Positions 53,282 through 61,929 are shown, counted from the stretch's first letter. The stretch is DNA of 64,000 nucleotides from DATBGO01 sp963695645 (GCA_963695645.1 CAVOHC010000008.1:62001-126000), one strand, 5' to 3'. A program made the numbers and translations. Notes: a model not told the origin generated them from the sequence alone.

Positions 53282-54121
53282 ATGCGATTTGCCTTCAAGA
53301 CTGCCCCGCAGAACACGACCTGGCGCGACATGCTCGCGGTGTGGAAGGAAGCCGACGGCATCGAGCTTTTTGAGTCGGGCTGGACCTTCGATCATTTCTA
53401 TCCGATCTTTTCCGGCTCCGAAGGCCCCTGCCTGGAGGGATGGATGACGCTCGCCGCGCTTGCGCAGGCGACGCGTCGGCTCCGGCTCGGCACGTTGGTC
53501 ACCGGCGTTCACTACCGGCATCCCGCGGTCCTGGCCAACATGGCCGCCACTCTCGACATCGTGTCCGGTGGCAGGCTCGAGCTCGGCATCGGCGCCGGGT
53601 GGAACGAGGAGGAGTCCGGCGCCTACGGCATCGAGCTGGGCGCCCTGGCGGAGCGCAGCGATCGGTTCGAGGAAGCGTGCCAGGTCATCGTCAGCCTGCT
53701 GACGCGAGAGACAACAGATTTCGCGGGCAAGTACTACCAGCTCACCAGCGCGCGCTGCGAGCCGAAACCGGTGCAGCAGCCGCACCCCCCGCTGGTTATC
53801 GGCGGCAGCGGTGAGCGGCGCACGCTGCGCACCGCCGCGCGATTCGCCCAGCACTGGAACTTCGTCGGCGGCCCTCCCGAGGAGTTCGCACGCAAGCGCG
53901 ACGTGCTTTACGCGCACTGCCAGGACATCGGGCGCGACCCGAAGGAGATCACGTTGTCCAGCCACGTCCGGCTCGGACCCGGAGGCGAGCTGGAGCCGGC
54001 CGCGGACACCGCGGCCGCGCTCGGTGAACTGGGCCTCGACCTGGCGATCGTCATCCTCCCGCCACCACACGACCCCGCCGTGCTGGCACCCCTCGCCGAG
54101 AGCCTGGCCCAGCTACGCTGA
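53282..54121 (+). CDS. LLM-class flavin/F420-dependent oxidoreductase
   Basis: A 279-residue luciferase-like monooxygenase-fold protein. It starts MRFAFKTAPQNTTWRDML, then ELFESGWTFDHFYPIF and LAALAQATRRLRLGTLVTGV, then the family signature HYRHPAVLANMAATLDIVSGGRLELGIGAGWNEEE (HPAVLANMAATLDIVSGGR quoted). LPPLVIGGSGERRTLRTAAR follows near 170-190. This N-terminal type is that of actinobacterial F420-dependent LLM enzymes rather than FMN monooxygenases. Substrate unknown. ATG 53282 has GGGAGG nine bases upstream; an in-frame ATG at 53273 is too close to it. Confidence 0.9.
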   Translation: MRFAFKTAPQNTTWRDMLAVWKEADGIELFESGWTFDHFYPIFSGSEGPCLEGWMTLAALAQATRRLRLGTLVTGVHYRHPAVLANMAATLDIVSGGRLELGIGAGWNEEESGAYGIELGALAERSDRFEEACQVIVSLLTRETTDFAGKYYQLTSARCEPKPVQQPHPPLVIGGSGERRTLRTAARFAQHWNFVGGPPEEFARKRDVLYAHCQDIGRDPKEITLSSHVRLGPGGELEPAADTAAALGELGLDLAIVILPPPHDPAVLAPLAESLAQLR

Positions 54122-54447
54122 CGCGCAAAAGCCTCCCCGCATAGCCGCCAACCCGTTCCGGCGCCACTGCAGCCTGGCCGTCGCACAAGCAGCACAATGG
54201 GAGCCCCATAACCCAGGCGGCGAGTCGGCGTGCCGTGCCGATCTGGGCCTTCTGCGCGCCTGGGCAGCTTGCGACGCCCCGCTATGCCGAAAGTTGTGTT
54301 ATCTAGGTCCGATGGTTATGCGGGGGAGCGAATGCGCATGCATAAATTCGCGATCATTGTCGGGGACTCGGGGCCAGGAACCGGCGCGACGTCTAGCTGT
54401 GGCTTCCGGGCGGCAGCCGTGCAGTCCAGGCTGAACGCAGGGCCTGT
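54122..54447. other. Gap between convergent genes, nothing seen
   Basis: About 325 bases with no family-like frame; an ATG at 54340 (MHKFAIIVGDSGPG...) is antisense to the universal stress gene downstream and unconvincing. Confidence 0.4.
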
Positions 54448-54885
54448 TCAATTCTTGTGCGGGACGATCACGACGGGGCACGCCGAGTGCTGGACGACCT
54501 CGCTGCTCACCGAGCCGATCAGCAGCCGGCCGAGAACGCTGGCGCTGCGCGCGCCGACGACCACCAGGTCGGCATCTTGCGAAGCATCGACCAGATCCCT
54601 GGCCACAAAGCCGTTCACAGCGTGGACAGTCACCGAGGCTGGCCGGGAATCGCCCAGCTGGCTGGCTGCCTTTTGCGTCATCTCCTCAGCGGCCTGGCGC
54701 AGCTTTTCTAGCAGGGGCCGGTCCGCCGGACCAATCACCGGGATGCCGCCCCAGTAGCTCTTCGGGACCTCGTGCACTGTTATGACGGTGAGCGGGGCAT
54801 GCACAGCGGCTGCCTGTCTCATCGCCCAGTCAAGTGCACGTTCCGAGTTAGGTGAGCCATCTATACCCACAACGATTCCAGGCAT
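54448..54885 (-). CDS. Universal stress protein (UspA family)
   Basis: A 145-residue single-domain Usp. It begins MPGIVVGIDGSPNSERALDW, the first strand and helix, and ends with the ATP-binding pattern VVVGARSASVLGRLLIGSVS then SEVVQHSACPVVIVP, matching G-x2-G-x9-G-(S/T)-V-S. It is probably an ATP-binding dimer. ATG 54885 has GGGGAAGGA just upstream. In mycobacteria such Usp genes belong to hypoxia regulons; here the PPOX gene 1 kb away would fit, but no DosR-type box was found. Confidence 0.95.
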   Translation of the reverse strand: MPGIVVGIDGSPNSERALDWAMRQAAAVHAPLTVITVHEVPKSYWGGIPVIGPADRPLLEKLRQAAEEMTQKAASQLGDSRPASVTVHAVNGFVARDLVDASQDADLVVVGARSASVLGRLLIGSVSSEVVQHSACPVVIVPHKN

Positions 54886-55090
54886 TGCGTGTTCCTTCCC
54901 CTCGGGCCGCTGCTCAGGCTGCGGCCATGAGTTCTCTGTATCCATGATCGGGGCAGCAGGGCTGGTCGCAGTAGCCCGTCAGCTGCCAAGGTGCAGGGCC
55001 CCTGACGGCAGTGAACCACGGATCTGGCGCCTGGGACTGCCCGGCCGGCGTCCCGGTCATCGCGACGGCCGCAGTTTCGTTGCCGGACGG

Positions 55091-55549
55091 TCAGGATCCT
55101 TCCGCCAGGCCTGCGAGCCGGTCCAGTGAGGCTCGCAGGCGGTCGGCCGTGGTCGCCAGGGCGCGCGGAAAGCGCCTCTCATCGCTCAGCCGGGTCCAGT
55201 CATATGTGCAGGTGACCCGGGTGCGTGACACGCCCGCCGGCTCGAGCTCCCAGCGCCACAGGTGCCCGGGGCGCTCCTGCCCGACCTCCGCGGGCATCCA
55301 GGCAATCCGGCGGCCCTCGTCGAACTCGACCACATGGTTCTCCCGGATGGCGCCGCGGGTCAGCGTCATCGTGAACACATCACCCACGCGGCAGACGCGC
55401 TGCCCGGCCGGCGCCCGGCCGAGGTTATCGTTGCCATCCCAGCGCGGCTGCGCAGCCGGGTCCGCGATCAGCTCAAAGATCCGCCCCGGCTCGGCCGCGA
55501 TCTCGCGGCTGGCGCTGACCACGCGCGGCGTGTCCCGCCCCGGTGTCAT
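55091..55549 (-). CDS. SRPBCC-family (START/Bet v1-like) protein
   Basis: A 152-residue lipid/polyketide-binding-fold protein. VVSASREIAAEPGRIFELIADPAAQPRWDG (REIAAEPGRIFELIADPA) is the typical first strand and helix, TRVTCTYDWTRLSDERRFP the late strand, and the last helix begins ATTADRLRASLDRLAGL. Actinobacterial members act as aromatase/cyclase, AHSA1-like stress proteins or carriers; none of these can be assigned here. The start is at ATG 55549 or 55579; no strong ribosome site distinguishes them. Confidence 0.85.
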   Translation of the reverse strand: MTPGRDTPRVVSASREIAAEPGRIFELIADPAAQPRWDGNDNLGRAPAGQRVCRVGDVFTMTLTRGAIRENHVVEFDEGRRIAWMPAEVGQERPGHLWRWELEPAGVSRTRVTCTYDWTRLSDERRFPRALATTADRLRASLDRLAGLAEGS

Positions 55550-55839
55550 GGGCCCATCCAAGCACCAGCCGCCGGGCACCGGCTGGCAGGGCCGTCTCCG
55601 CCATCGCGTCGCCCTCCGTCCTCACATTCTGGCCATTCGATCAGGCGCAGCGCCTGGTCCTTGCTCACCACCGGCGCGTCTGCGACAGTGAGCTCGGCAG
55701 GTCTCTCGCGGATGTCCCCTAGAGGGCCGAACGGCCCGGCCAAACGGGACCTCGGGCCGCAGCGCCCGCTGATGCCGCAAGACAAGGCTGAAGAGGCTGA
55801 AGAAACTAAGCAGCCCGCGAACGGCGGAGGTGAATATAT

Positions 55840-56361
55840 ATGACAACCGGGAGGGGACCGGCGAACAGCCGGGACGCGCTAAGGGCCTTGCCCAACCGGG
55901 AGTCTCCGGCGCCCGAGCCCGCTGCCTACGAGCACCCCCTGCGGACGCTCAGCCCAGCCGAGTGCTTCGACCTGCTGGAGCCGGGCGGCATCGGCCGCGT
56001 CGGGTTCGCGTCCGCAGACAGGATCATGATGCTGCCGGTCAACTTCGCCGCAACGGGAAGGACCATAATCTTCCGCACCGCACCGGACACGCTGCTGGCT
56101 CTGTACGCCGATGCCTCGGTCAGCTTCGAAGTCGACCGCCTCGACGAAGCGCTCCATGAAGGCTGGAGTGTGCTAGTGCATGGTCACGCGCACAAGGTCG
56201 TTGATGAGCGTGAAGTGAAGTACCTTGAGGACGCGACGCACCTCGAGCCGTGGGCAGGCGGCGCCCGCGACGTGTACGTGCGCATCGCGCCGACCTGGAT
56301 CAGCGGGCGGCGAATTCAGCCAAGCTGGGCCAGCCCCCCGATGCCAGGCACGGAGCTCTAG
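55840..56361 (+). CDS. PPOX-class (pyridoxamine oxidase-like) flavin protein
   Basis: A 173-residue split-barrel protein, likely binding FMN or F420. AECFDLLEPGGIGRVGFAS near 42-60 and VLVHGHAHKVVDEREVKYL near 110-130, with RDVYVRIAPTWISGRRI near 144-160, match the nitroimidazole-resistance/PPOX-type family common next to universal-stress genes in actinobacteria. ATG 55840 is preceded by GGCGGAGGTG. The N-terminal 30 residues are a Pro/Ala-rich extension. Confidence 0.88.
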   Translation: MTTGRGPANSRDALRALPNRESPAPEPAAYEHPLRTLSPAECFDLLEPGGIGRVGFASADRIMMLPVNFAATGRTIIFRTAPDTLLALYADASVSFEVDRLDEALHEGWSVLVHGHAHKVVDEREVKYLEDATHLEPWAGGARDVYVRIAPTWISGRRIQPSWASPPMPGTEL

Positions 56362-56889
56362 AACCCTTGCCTTGAACTAGCTGCGCCCTACTAGCGAGTA
56401 GCCCAGTCTTCACCCGGACCGGACCGTGGGCTGCCATCACGGCACCCCAATCAGTCACGCCGAAGTGGCTGATCTGCGCGCGGACCGTTTCCGGCCGGGT
56501 TGACGGCAAGAGCACCGCCGTATCCTGCCTCGTTTCGGTGGAACAGCTGCAGGCTCGGGCCCTCGACCTGACGTCACGCGTCATCGTCCATGAGGACTCC
56601 CAGTTGAGCCCAGCGGCCGCCGCACCCGCAAAAAGGGAAGCCAGCCCTGGCGGCGGCTGGCCTGGCCCGGTGACGAGAGATCGTGGCGCGGCTGTCCGAG
56701 GTCCGCGGCATCGGGACGTGGCCCGCTGAGGTCTTTCCCACGTCAGAAAGGATCCCGCGGAGCGTTCCCTTGGCCACGTCGCGGCCTTGATGTACCGGCT
56801 CCGTGGCCCCGCGGCCATCGGGATGACGCATGATGTGGTGGCCGCCAGCAATACGGGCCACCTTGAACCAGGAAACGGAGGTACCGGCC
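56362..56889. other. Gap with an unassigned minus-strand coding-like segment
   Basis: No complete gene. On the minus strand (about 56560-56400) the reading DTAVLLPSTRPETVRAQISH then FGVTDWGAVMAAHGP looks like the C-terminal end of a real protein, but I cannot name a family and it lacks the rest. The ribosome site of the next gene (GGAGGT) lies at 56877-56882. Confidence 0.35.
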
Positions 56890-58152
56890 GTGGAGACGTC
56901 AGTATTCCTGGCCAATGCCGAGGAGCGAGTAGTAGAGGAAGCTGCTGCCGTGCTTGAGCGACGCCATCAGGCACACCACCATGTAGTCCGCCCGGAAGAT
57001 CACCGTCGCAGCGTGCGGGATCTGTTCGAGATGGTCGTCCAGTGCGTGCACGCGGGCCGCGCCGAGCCGATCATCGCGTCGTCCCGGCAGATCGCGACGA
57101 ACCGCTTCGAGGCGGGCTTCGACATCGCCGAGATCCAGGGAACATTCAACGTCCTGGAGGAGGTGCTCTGGCGCCACGTAGCCAGCAGCCTCGCCGGCGA
57201 CCAGCGGACCGAGGCTCTGAGGCTGGTGAACACCATCCTCGGGGCGGGGAGAGATGCGCTGGCCCAAACCTATGTGGCCCTGGCCGGCCGGGGAGCCGGT
57301 CCGCTGGACCAGCCCGCGCAGCCGCGGGCCGATAGCGAGGCAGGCGGCCCGGCTGTGGCTGCTGGCCTGGCGGGTGGCGCCGTCCGGACCGATAAACGCG
57401 GGCAAGTTGGCGTCATAGCCCTTGACAACCAGCGCAGGCGCAACGTCCTCAGCGCCCAGACCGCCAGCGGCATCGTCGCCGCGCTCGATAGCCTTCGAGC
57501 CGAGGGCGTGCGTGCCGTTGTGCTGCGCGCGGCGGCGGGGCTGGGCGTCTGGTCCGCGGGCCATGACATTGACGAACTTCCCCATGGCCGGCGCGACCCG
57601 CTGGGCTACAACGACCCTCTCGAACAGCTGCTCCGCGCGATCCGCACCTTCCCGTTTCCGGTCATCGCCATGGTGCACGGCTCGGTGTGGGGCGGAGCGT
57701 TCGATCTGGTGCTCAGCTGCGACCTGGTCGTCGCCGACGAGACGGCGACGTTCGCCATCACAGCCGCAAACCTGGGACTGCCGTACAACATCACCGGGCT
57801 GCTCCATTTCCTCGGACGGCTGCCCGTCAACCTCATCAAGGAGATGTTCTTCACGGCCGCGCCCATCGACGCCCAGAAGGCCAGGGACTGGCTGGTGGTC
57901 AACCACCTGGTGGGGTCCGCCGAACTCGAAGAGTTCACGCTCGGTCTGGCCGCCACCATGGCGTCGAAGTCGCCTATGGCCATCGCGGTCATCAAGGAAC
58001 AGCTCCGTGTCCTTATGGACTACCAGCCCATCGCGGCGCTGGTGTACGAACGCATCCAGGGGCTGCGACGGGAGGCATACGACAGCAGTGACTATCTCGA
58101 GGGCCTCAAGGCCTTTTCCGAGAAACGCCCGCCGATTTTCCGGGGCGCCTGA
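56890..58152 (+). CDS. Fusion: helical sensor-like domain + methylmalonyl-CoA decarboxylase
   Basis: A 420-residue single frame. Residues 170-420 are a crotonase-fold methylmalonyl-CoA decarboxylase: GHDIDELPHGRRDPLGYNDP, MVHGSVWGGAFDLVLSCDLV, NLGLPYNITG and the end YDSSDYLEGLKAFSEKRPP parallel the E. coli ScpB sequence closely, including His225 and Tyr299 at the catalytic positions. Residues 1-135 are all-helical: RRSVRDLFEMVVQCVHAGRA, then NRFEAGFDIAEIQGTFNVLE and LGAGRDALAQTYVALA. This resembles the N-terminal four-helix domain of RsbR-type stressosome proteins and some histidine kinases (RsbRD_N-like). A Pro/Ala-rich linker joins the two. GTG 56890 follows GGAGGT by seven bases. ScpB enzymes convert methylmalonyl-CoA to propionyl-CoA. 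Confidence 0.85.
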   Translation: METSVFLANAEERVVEEAAAVLERRHQAHHHVVRPEDHRRSVRDLFEMVVQCVHAGRAEPIIASSRQIATNRFEAGFDIAEIQGTFNVLEEVLWRHVASSLAGDQRTEALRLVNTILGAGRDALAQTYVALAGRGAGPLDQPAQPRADSEAGGPAVAAGLAGGAVRTDKRGQVGVIALDNQRRRNVLSAQTASGIVAALDSLRAEGVRAVVLRAAAGLGVWSAGHDIDELPHGRRDPLGYNDPLEQLLRAIRTFPFPVIAMVHGSVWGGAFDLVLSCDLVVADETATFAITAANLGLPYNITGLLHFLGRLPVNLIKEMFFTAAPIDAQKARDWLVVNHLVGSAELEEFTLGLAATMASKSPMAIAVIKEQLRVLMDYQPIAALVYERIQGLRREAYDSSDYLEGLKAFSEKRPPIFRGA

Positions 58153-58431
58153 CGCTGCCAAGCCCGGAGCGGTTCCAAACCGCCAGGGACAACGCAGAAA
58201 CTGCCCGGCCCACGAACGGAGGCCCTGCCCAGCTGCGTGATCTTCGGCATAACCGCCTCCCTGTCAAGATGTCCGCACACCCGGTAGGACGTGAACGCCT
58301 GCCGAAACTCATCGGCCGCCTTCGGGGGCACCAGCGGGATCGCCCTGCCCGCAGATGCCCGCGGTCAACCGGGCGGCACGCCTTGCCGCAGGCAGGATGC
58401 TAGTCGCACTGATGGGGGCGCACCACCGTTG

Positions 58432-58770
58432 CTAGCGCTGGTCGCCGGGGTCAGGCTGCATCTCGGCCATGCGTGCCCAGCCGTCACCGGGTATCTCCGC
58501 ATGAACGATCTCCGGAACGTCCGTGAGCAGCGCGGGCATCCGCGCGATGGCGGCCTTGAAGTGGTCCGAGCTGACATGAGCTTGGCCCGCCGCGCCGTCC
58601 TGGAACGCCTCGACCAGCAGGTAGAGGTTGGGATCGTCGGCGCTGCGGTACCAGTCGAAGCAGATGTTGCCGGGCTCGGCGCGGGTAGCGGCGGTGAACT
58701 CGGCCATGATTGCGGGCCAGCTGTCGGCGTGCTCAGGACACACGGGATGCTTCACGGCGATAAAGATCAT
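58432..58770 (-). CDS. ABM-domain (YgiN-like quinol monooxygenase) protein
   Basis: A 112-residue ferredoxin-fold protein. It begins MIFIAVKHPVCPEHADSWPA and contains AATRAEPGNICFDWYRSADD, then YLLVEAFQDGAAGQAHVSSDHF, the typical antibiotic biosynthesis monooxygenase pattern with W/H in the pocket. The C-terminal 20 residues are variable. Members oxidise quinols or polyketides without cofactor, or degrade heme. ATG 58770 has a weak site (AACGAAGGCACA). Neighbours on both sides give no pathway hint. Confidence 0.85.
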   Translation of the reverse strand: MIFIAVKHPVCPEHADSWPAIMAEFTAATRAEPGNICFDWYRSADDPNLYLLVEAFQDGAAGQAHVSSDHFKAAIARMPALLTDVPEIVHAEIPGDGWARMAEMQPDPGDQR

Positions 58771-59074
58771 CTTGTGCCTTCGTTCCGGATGGAGAAGCTC
58801 ATCGTGGGCAAGAGCATGCCGTACGCAGCCCGCTGCGGCTATACCTGCACGTCGCAGAAGCGGGACCGATTCCTGGCCCTCCTCGAGGCCCGGCGGCGTC
58901 TCGCAAACGCCCCGAACGTCAACTCCGGGCGCAGCGCGGGACTTCGGTGCGAGGCGGTGCGGCTTGGCGGAGGCCGCGCGACCAGGCATCGCCTGCATTC
59001 CGCCGGAACGAGCGACCTGGCCGGAGCTGGCCTCCTGACGGCCGAGCTGGACGGCGGCGGGCTAAAGCCAGCCC
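58771..59074. other. Gap without a recognised gene
   Basis: About 300 bases with no recognised protein. Upstream part of the ABM gene; promoter likely within 58780-58850. Confidence 0.4.
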
Positions 59075-59571
59075 CTAGGCCACCGGCGACCTGGGCTGTT
59101 GGCGGCGGTGCCGGCGTGCGCTGCGCCTGGCAGCCAGGCGCAGCATGAACGGCGGCGGCTCGAGCCCGAGCTGGGTGAGCATGCCGCCGACATCCTCCTG
59201 GTGCCAAACCTCCGCGAAGACGCCATCGGCAGCGCGGAAAATCTCCTGGCCGGTCATGGTCACCGGCCGGCCGGTGGGCGGGATCCCGAACAGGTCCATC
59301 GTCCCGGTGTTCGTGCCGGTCATCGTCCAGCGGCCGGTGACATACTCACCGTCTGAGACAACCACGTCCGGCACGAAGACGAGGTCGGGGAACGCGTTGC
59401 GGACCAGCTGCGCCGCCCAGATCTGCCCGGCCCGCCCGGCAGGCTGGCCCGGGTAGGCGTTGTGGTCCTGGACGTCTTCGGCGAAGACGTCGTCAGCCAC
59501 CTCGTATTTGCCGCTACCCCAGACCTCGCCCAGCCACGCCGGTAGAGGTCCTTGAGCTCTTCCGCGTTCAT
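59075..59571 (-). pseudogene. SnoaL-like (NTF2-fold) protein, single-base frameshift
   Basis: The first frame starts at ATG 59571 with MNAEELKDLYRRG and goes astray; the second frame continues LGEVWGSGKYEVADDVFAED, VQDHNAYPGQPAGRAGQIWA, GRWTMTGTNTGTMDLFGIPP and VWHQEDVGGMLTQLG to 59075. Together they form a complete SnoaL-like polyketide-cyclase-fold protein. Near 59536 one base is missing from GGCGGTGG (here GGCGTGG). Except for that base the gene is intact, so an assembly error is as likely as decay. It is divergent from padR, and their 37-base gap contains the palindrome at 59581. Confidence 0.8.
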
Positions 59572-59580
59572 GTTCCGAAG

Positions 59581-59599
59581 ATACTCCCTTAGAGAGTAT
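59581..59599. promoter_or_regulatory. Palindromic operator between snoaL-like gene and padR
   Basis: ATACTCCCTTAGAGAGTAT is an inverted repeat with 9-bp arms and one mismatch around a central T. It covers most of the 37-base gap between the two divergent starts. ATACT-N9-AGTAT symmetry fits known PadR-type operators, so PadR probably represses both genes from here. No room remains for a separate promoter, so the -10 elements (for instance the TATT at 59598) must overlap it. Confidence 0.7.
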
Positions 59600-59608
59600 T
59601 GTCAAGGC

Positions 59609-60232
59609 GTGACTGCTGAGCTCACGACCACTTCCTACGCCCTGCTGGGCCTGCTCGCCCTGCGATCGTGGAGCACCTACGAACTTGCCAAGCAGATGGA
59701 GCGCAGCCTCAGCCACCTGTGGCCCCGGGCTGAGTCCAAGCTGTACGAGGAACCGAAGAAGCTTGTTGCCGCCGGGCTGGCTGCCTCCAGGAGCGAGCCG
59801 ACCGGGCGGCGGCGCCGGACCGTCTACGCGATCACGCCCAGGGGCCGCGACGCCCTGGCTGCCTGGCTGTCCGAGCCCGGCACCGGCCCGGTCCTGGAGT
59901 TCGAGGCGATGCTGAAGGTATCGTTCGCCGACCAGGGCGCCGTGGACGGACTGCTGGCCAACATCGACGCCATCATCGCCGACGCCGAGGCCAAGACCGT
60001 GTTCGGCCAGGCGCTCGCCGGGCAGTACCTCGGCGGCGGGGGACCCTTCCCCGAGCGGCTGGCCGTGAGCGGGCTCACCTGGAGATTCCTATGGGAATCC
60101 AACATGACGGTGCTGCGCTGGGCACGCTGGGCCCGGCAGGAGGTCGAGAGCTGGCAGAAAGACCGCTCCCGCCTCGACCCGCTCGAAAGCTTCCGCCGCA
60201 CCGTGGCAGACGCGAGCCCGCTCGCCCCATGA
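59609..60232 (+). CDS. PadR-family transcriptional regulator
   Basis: A 207-residue regulator. The N-terminal winged helix is TTSYALLGLLALRSWSTYEL, then AKQMERSLSHLWPRAESKLY and EEPKKLVAAGLAAS, then RRRRTVYAITPRGRDALAAWL, exactly as in PadR. The C-terminal helical domain (Vir_DUF4299-like effector domain, residues 95-205) ends ARWARQEVESWQKDRSR. GTG 59609 was chosen because VTAELTTTSYALLG is the usual start; an upstream ATG at 59552 would overlap the operator. It is likely autoregulated and controls the divergent SnoaL-like gene; effector unknown. Confidence 0.92.
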   Translation: MTAELTTTSYALLGLLALRSWSTYELAKQMERSLSHLWPRAESKLYEEPKKLVAAGLAASRSEPTGRRRRTVYAITPRGRDALAAWLSEPGTGPVLEFEAMLKVSFADQGAVDGLLANIDAIIADAEAKTVFGQALAGQYLGGGGPFPERLAVSGLTWRFLWESNMTVLRWARWARQEVESWQKDRSRLDPLESFRRTVADASPLAP

Positions 60233-60420
60233 CCGGGCACGGTCGCCGCCCGCGGCCGAATGTCGGACGCCCCGCATTCCAGGGGCGACGGCTGCGGCCG
60301 GGAACGGATCGGGCCCAGCGCTGCGGGCGGATCCGCCCGCAGCGCTACGAACCGGCCCGGCGACCAGCGGAACCAGGTGATACTCCTGATCCCCGGCGCG
60401 CTATGCGACCTGCCGCTCAC

Positions 60421-60454
60421 AACTATTGTAGTTTGATTGACTACTATTGTAGTC
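60421..60454. promoter_or_regulatory. Paired palindromes upstream of tetR-type gene
   Basis: AACTA-TTG-TAGTT (60421-60433) and GACTAC-TATT-GTAGTC (60439-60454) lie eight to forty bases upstream of the TetR-type start at 60462. Their centres are 19-20 bases apart, about two helical turns, so two dimers could bind the same face. Both share ACTATTGTAGT. Their AT-richness in this high-GC DNA also suits a promoter; an autorepression site is the likely role. Confidence 0.7.
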
Positions 60455-60461
60455 TGGCCGC

Positions 60462-61040
60462 ATGGGCAACCGACGTGATGACCTGCTCGATGCCGCGATC
60501 ATTGTGCTCGGCGAGCGGGGGATCCACGCGCTCACCCATCGCGCCGTCGACGCCGCCGCGGGCCTGCCAGCCGGCTCCGCCTCCAACCACTTCCGCACTC
60601 GTGATGCCCTGCTCAACGCCGTCGTGGAGCGGTTCGCTGCCCGCGAGCGCGCCAACTGGGAGGACGTCGCGGCAAGGGTGTGCCCCGCCACGCCGCAGGA
60701 ACTGGCCCAGGCGCTGACCGTGTTCGCGCAGGACAGCACCGGCTCGCAACGGACGTTGACCCTGGCGCGGTACGCGATCCTCGTCGAGGCCAGCAGCCAC
60801 CCGTCGTTGCGGGCACAGCTGACCGTCACTGGCGCCCGGGTCAACGCCTGGTTCATGAACTGGCTCCGCATCGCCGGCTCCACCGATCCGGAACGTGACG
60901 CCCCGATCGTCATGAACCACTGGACTGGCCTCGTCCTGCACCAGCTAGCCAGCCCGGACCCAGCGTTCGACCCGTCCGCGCAGATCGCGGCGCTCGTCAC
61001 GGCCGTGGTCCGCTCGGCCCCCGCGGAGGTACCGGCATGA
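60462..61040 (+). CDS. TetR-family transcriptional regulator
   Basis: A 192-residue regulator. The HTH is at about residues 5-50: RRDDLLDAAIIVLGERGIHA, LTHRAVDAAAGLPAGSASNH and FRTRDALL, as in TetR/AcrR proteins. The C-terminal ligand domain contains AILVEASSHPSLRAQLTVTG near 107-126. ATG 60462 lies eight bases past the second palindrome. Its stop (TGA 61038-61040) overlaps the ATG of the maleylpyruvate-isomerase-like gene at 61037 in ATGA, so they form an operon. Confidence 0.93.
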   Translation: MGNRRDDLLDAAIIVLGERGIHALTHRAVDAAAGLPAGSASNHFRTRDALLNAVVERFAARERANWEDVAARVCPATPQELAQALTVFAQDSTGSQRTLTLARYAILVEASSHPSLRAQLTVTGARVNAWFMNWLRIAGSTDPERDAPIVMNHWTGLVLHQLASPDPAFDPSAQIAALVTAVVRSAPAEVPA

Positions 61041-61720
61041 CCGGCAAACAGCTAGCCAGTCACGACGTGATGGACCGCGACCAGGTCTGGCAGGTGATCG
61101 ACGCACAGCGGCTGAGCCTCGCCGGCCTGCTCGAACAGCTGTCAGCCGACGAGTGGCGGCAGCCGTCGCTGTGCACGGGCTGGACCGTCCGGGACGTCGC
61201 CGCGCACCTGACCCTGCAGCAGATCGGCCTGGGCGGCGCGATCGGGATGGTGGCCAGGTGGCGCGGCAGTCTCGACCAGATGATCCACGACGCCGCCTGC
61301 CGGCGCGCCGCGCGGCCGACCGAACAGATCATCGCCCAGATCCGGGGCACGGCCGGTTCCCGGCGCCACAACATCGGGGTCACCTACCTCGAGACGCTCA
61401 CTGACATCCTCGTGCACGGACAGGACATCGCCATCCCCCTCGGCCGCCGCCACGACATGCCGCCACAGGCCGGGGCCGTCGCCGCCAGCCGCGTACTGTC
61501 CATGCGCTGGCCCCCGCCCCTTCCCGCAGCCCGGAAGGTGGCAGGATTCCGGCTGGCCGCCACGGACATCTCCTGGTCCGCCGGGGAAGGCCCGGAAGTC
61601 AAGGCCCCGATGGGCGCGATCCTCCTGGTGTGCGCGGGCCGCCTCGCTGCCTTGCACCAGTTGTCCGGCGAAGGCGCCCGTGACCTCGCCGCCCGCCTCT
61701 CGGCGCGGCCGCCCTCATAG
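61037..61720 (+). CDS. Maleylpyruvate-isomerase-type (mycothiol-dependent DinB) protein
   Basis: A 227-residue protein. The N-terminal DinB-like bundle contains LEQLSADEWRQPSLCTGWTV, RDVAAHLTLQQIGLGG, then ETLTDILVHGQDIAIPLGR, giving the three metal-type residues His (DVAAHL), Glu/Asp and His (VHGQD) as in mycothiol maleylpyruvate isomerase. A C-terminal SCP2-like domain holds FRLAATDISWSAGEGPEVKA and LVCAGRLAALHQLSGEGA. Members catalyse mycothiol-dependent isomerisation or conjugation. Overlap ATGA with the TetR gene indicates an operon, hence induction by the TetR ligand, perhaps the compound detoxified. Confidence 0.88.
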   Translation: MTGKQLASHDVMDRDQVWQVIDAQRLSLAGLLEQLSADEWRQPSLCTGWTVRDVAAHLTLQQIGLGGAIGMVARWRGSLDQMIHDAACRRAARPTEQIIAQIRGTAGSRRHNIGVTYLETLTDILVHGQDIAIPLGRRHDMPPQAGAVAASRVLSMRWPPPLPAARKVAGFRLAATDISWSAGEGPEVKAPMGAILLVCAGRLAALHQLSGEGARDLAARLSARPPS

Positions 61721-61929
61721 CCGGAAAACGCGGCACATTCACCCGGGAGCCCGGCAGCAAGAGCCATTCCGAGGTGAGGGTTCTCGTCATTTGCCGGGGC
61801 CACGGCTGGCCCGGCCCCTGGATCTCAGCCCGAACCGCGGAGGCGCCCGGAGACCACCACGACGTCGTCCAGGCACGGCGACATTCGGCCGCCGCGATGC
61901 TGACCATCCCGAGGCCAGGCCAACGGGAA

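Noticed and set aside
56899..58161. 420-codon minus-strand open frame
   Set aside because: Exact antisense shadow of the decarboxylase fusion, no family resemblance.
22395..58320. Short motif GCCGAAACTCATCGG at 22394 and 58301 with a variant at 30154
   Set aside because: Fifteen matching bases in a 64-kb GC-rich window can arise by chance, and the flanks share nothing.
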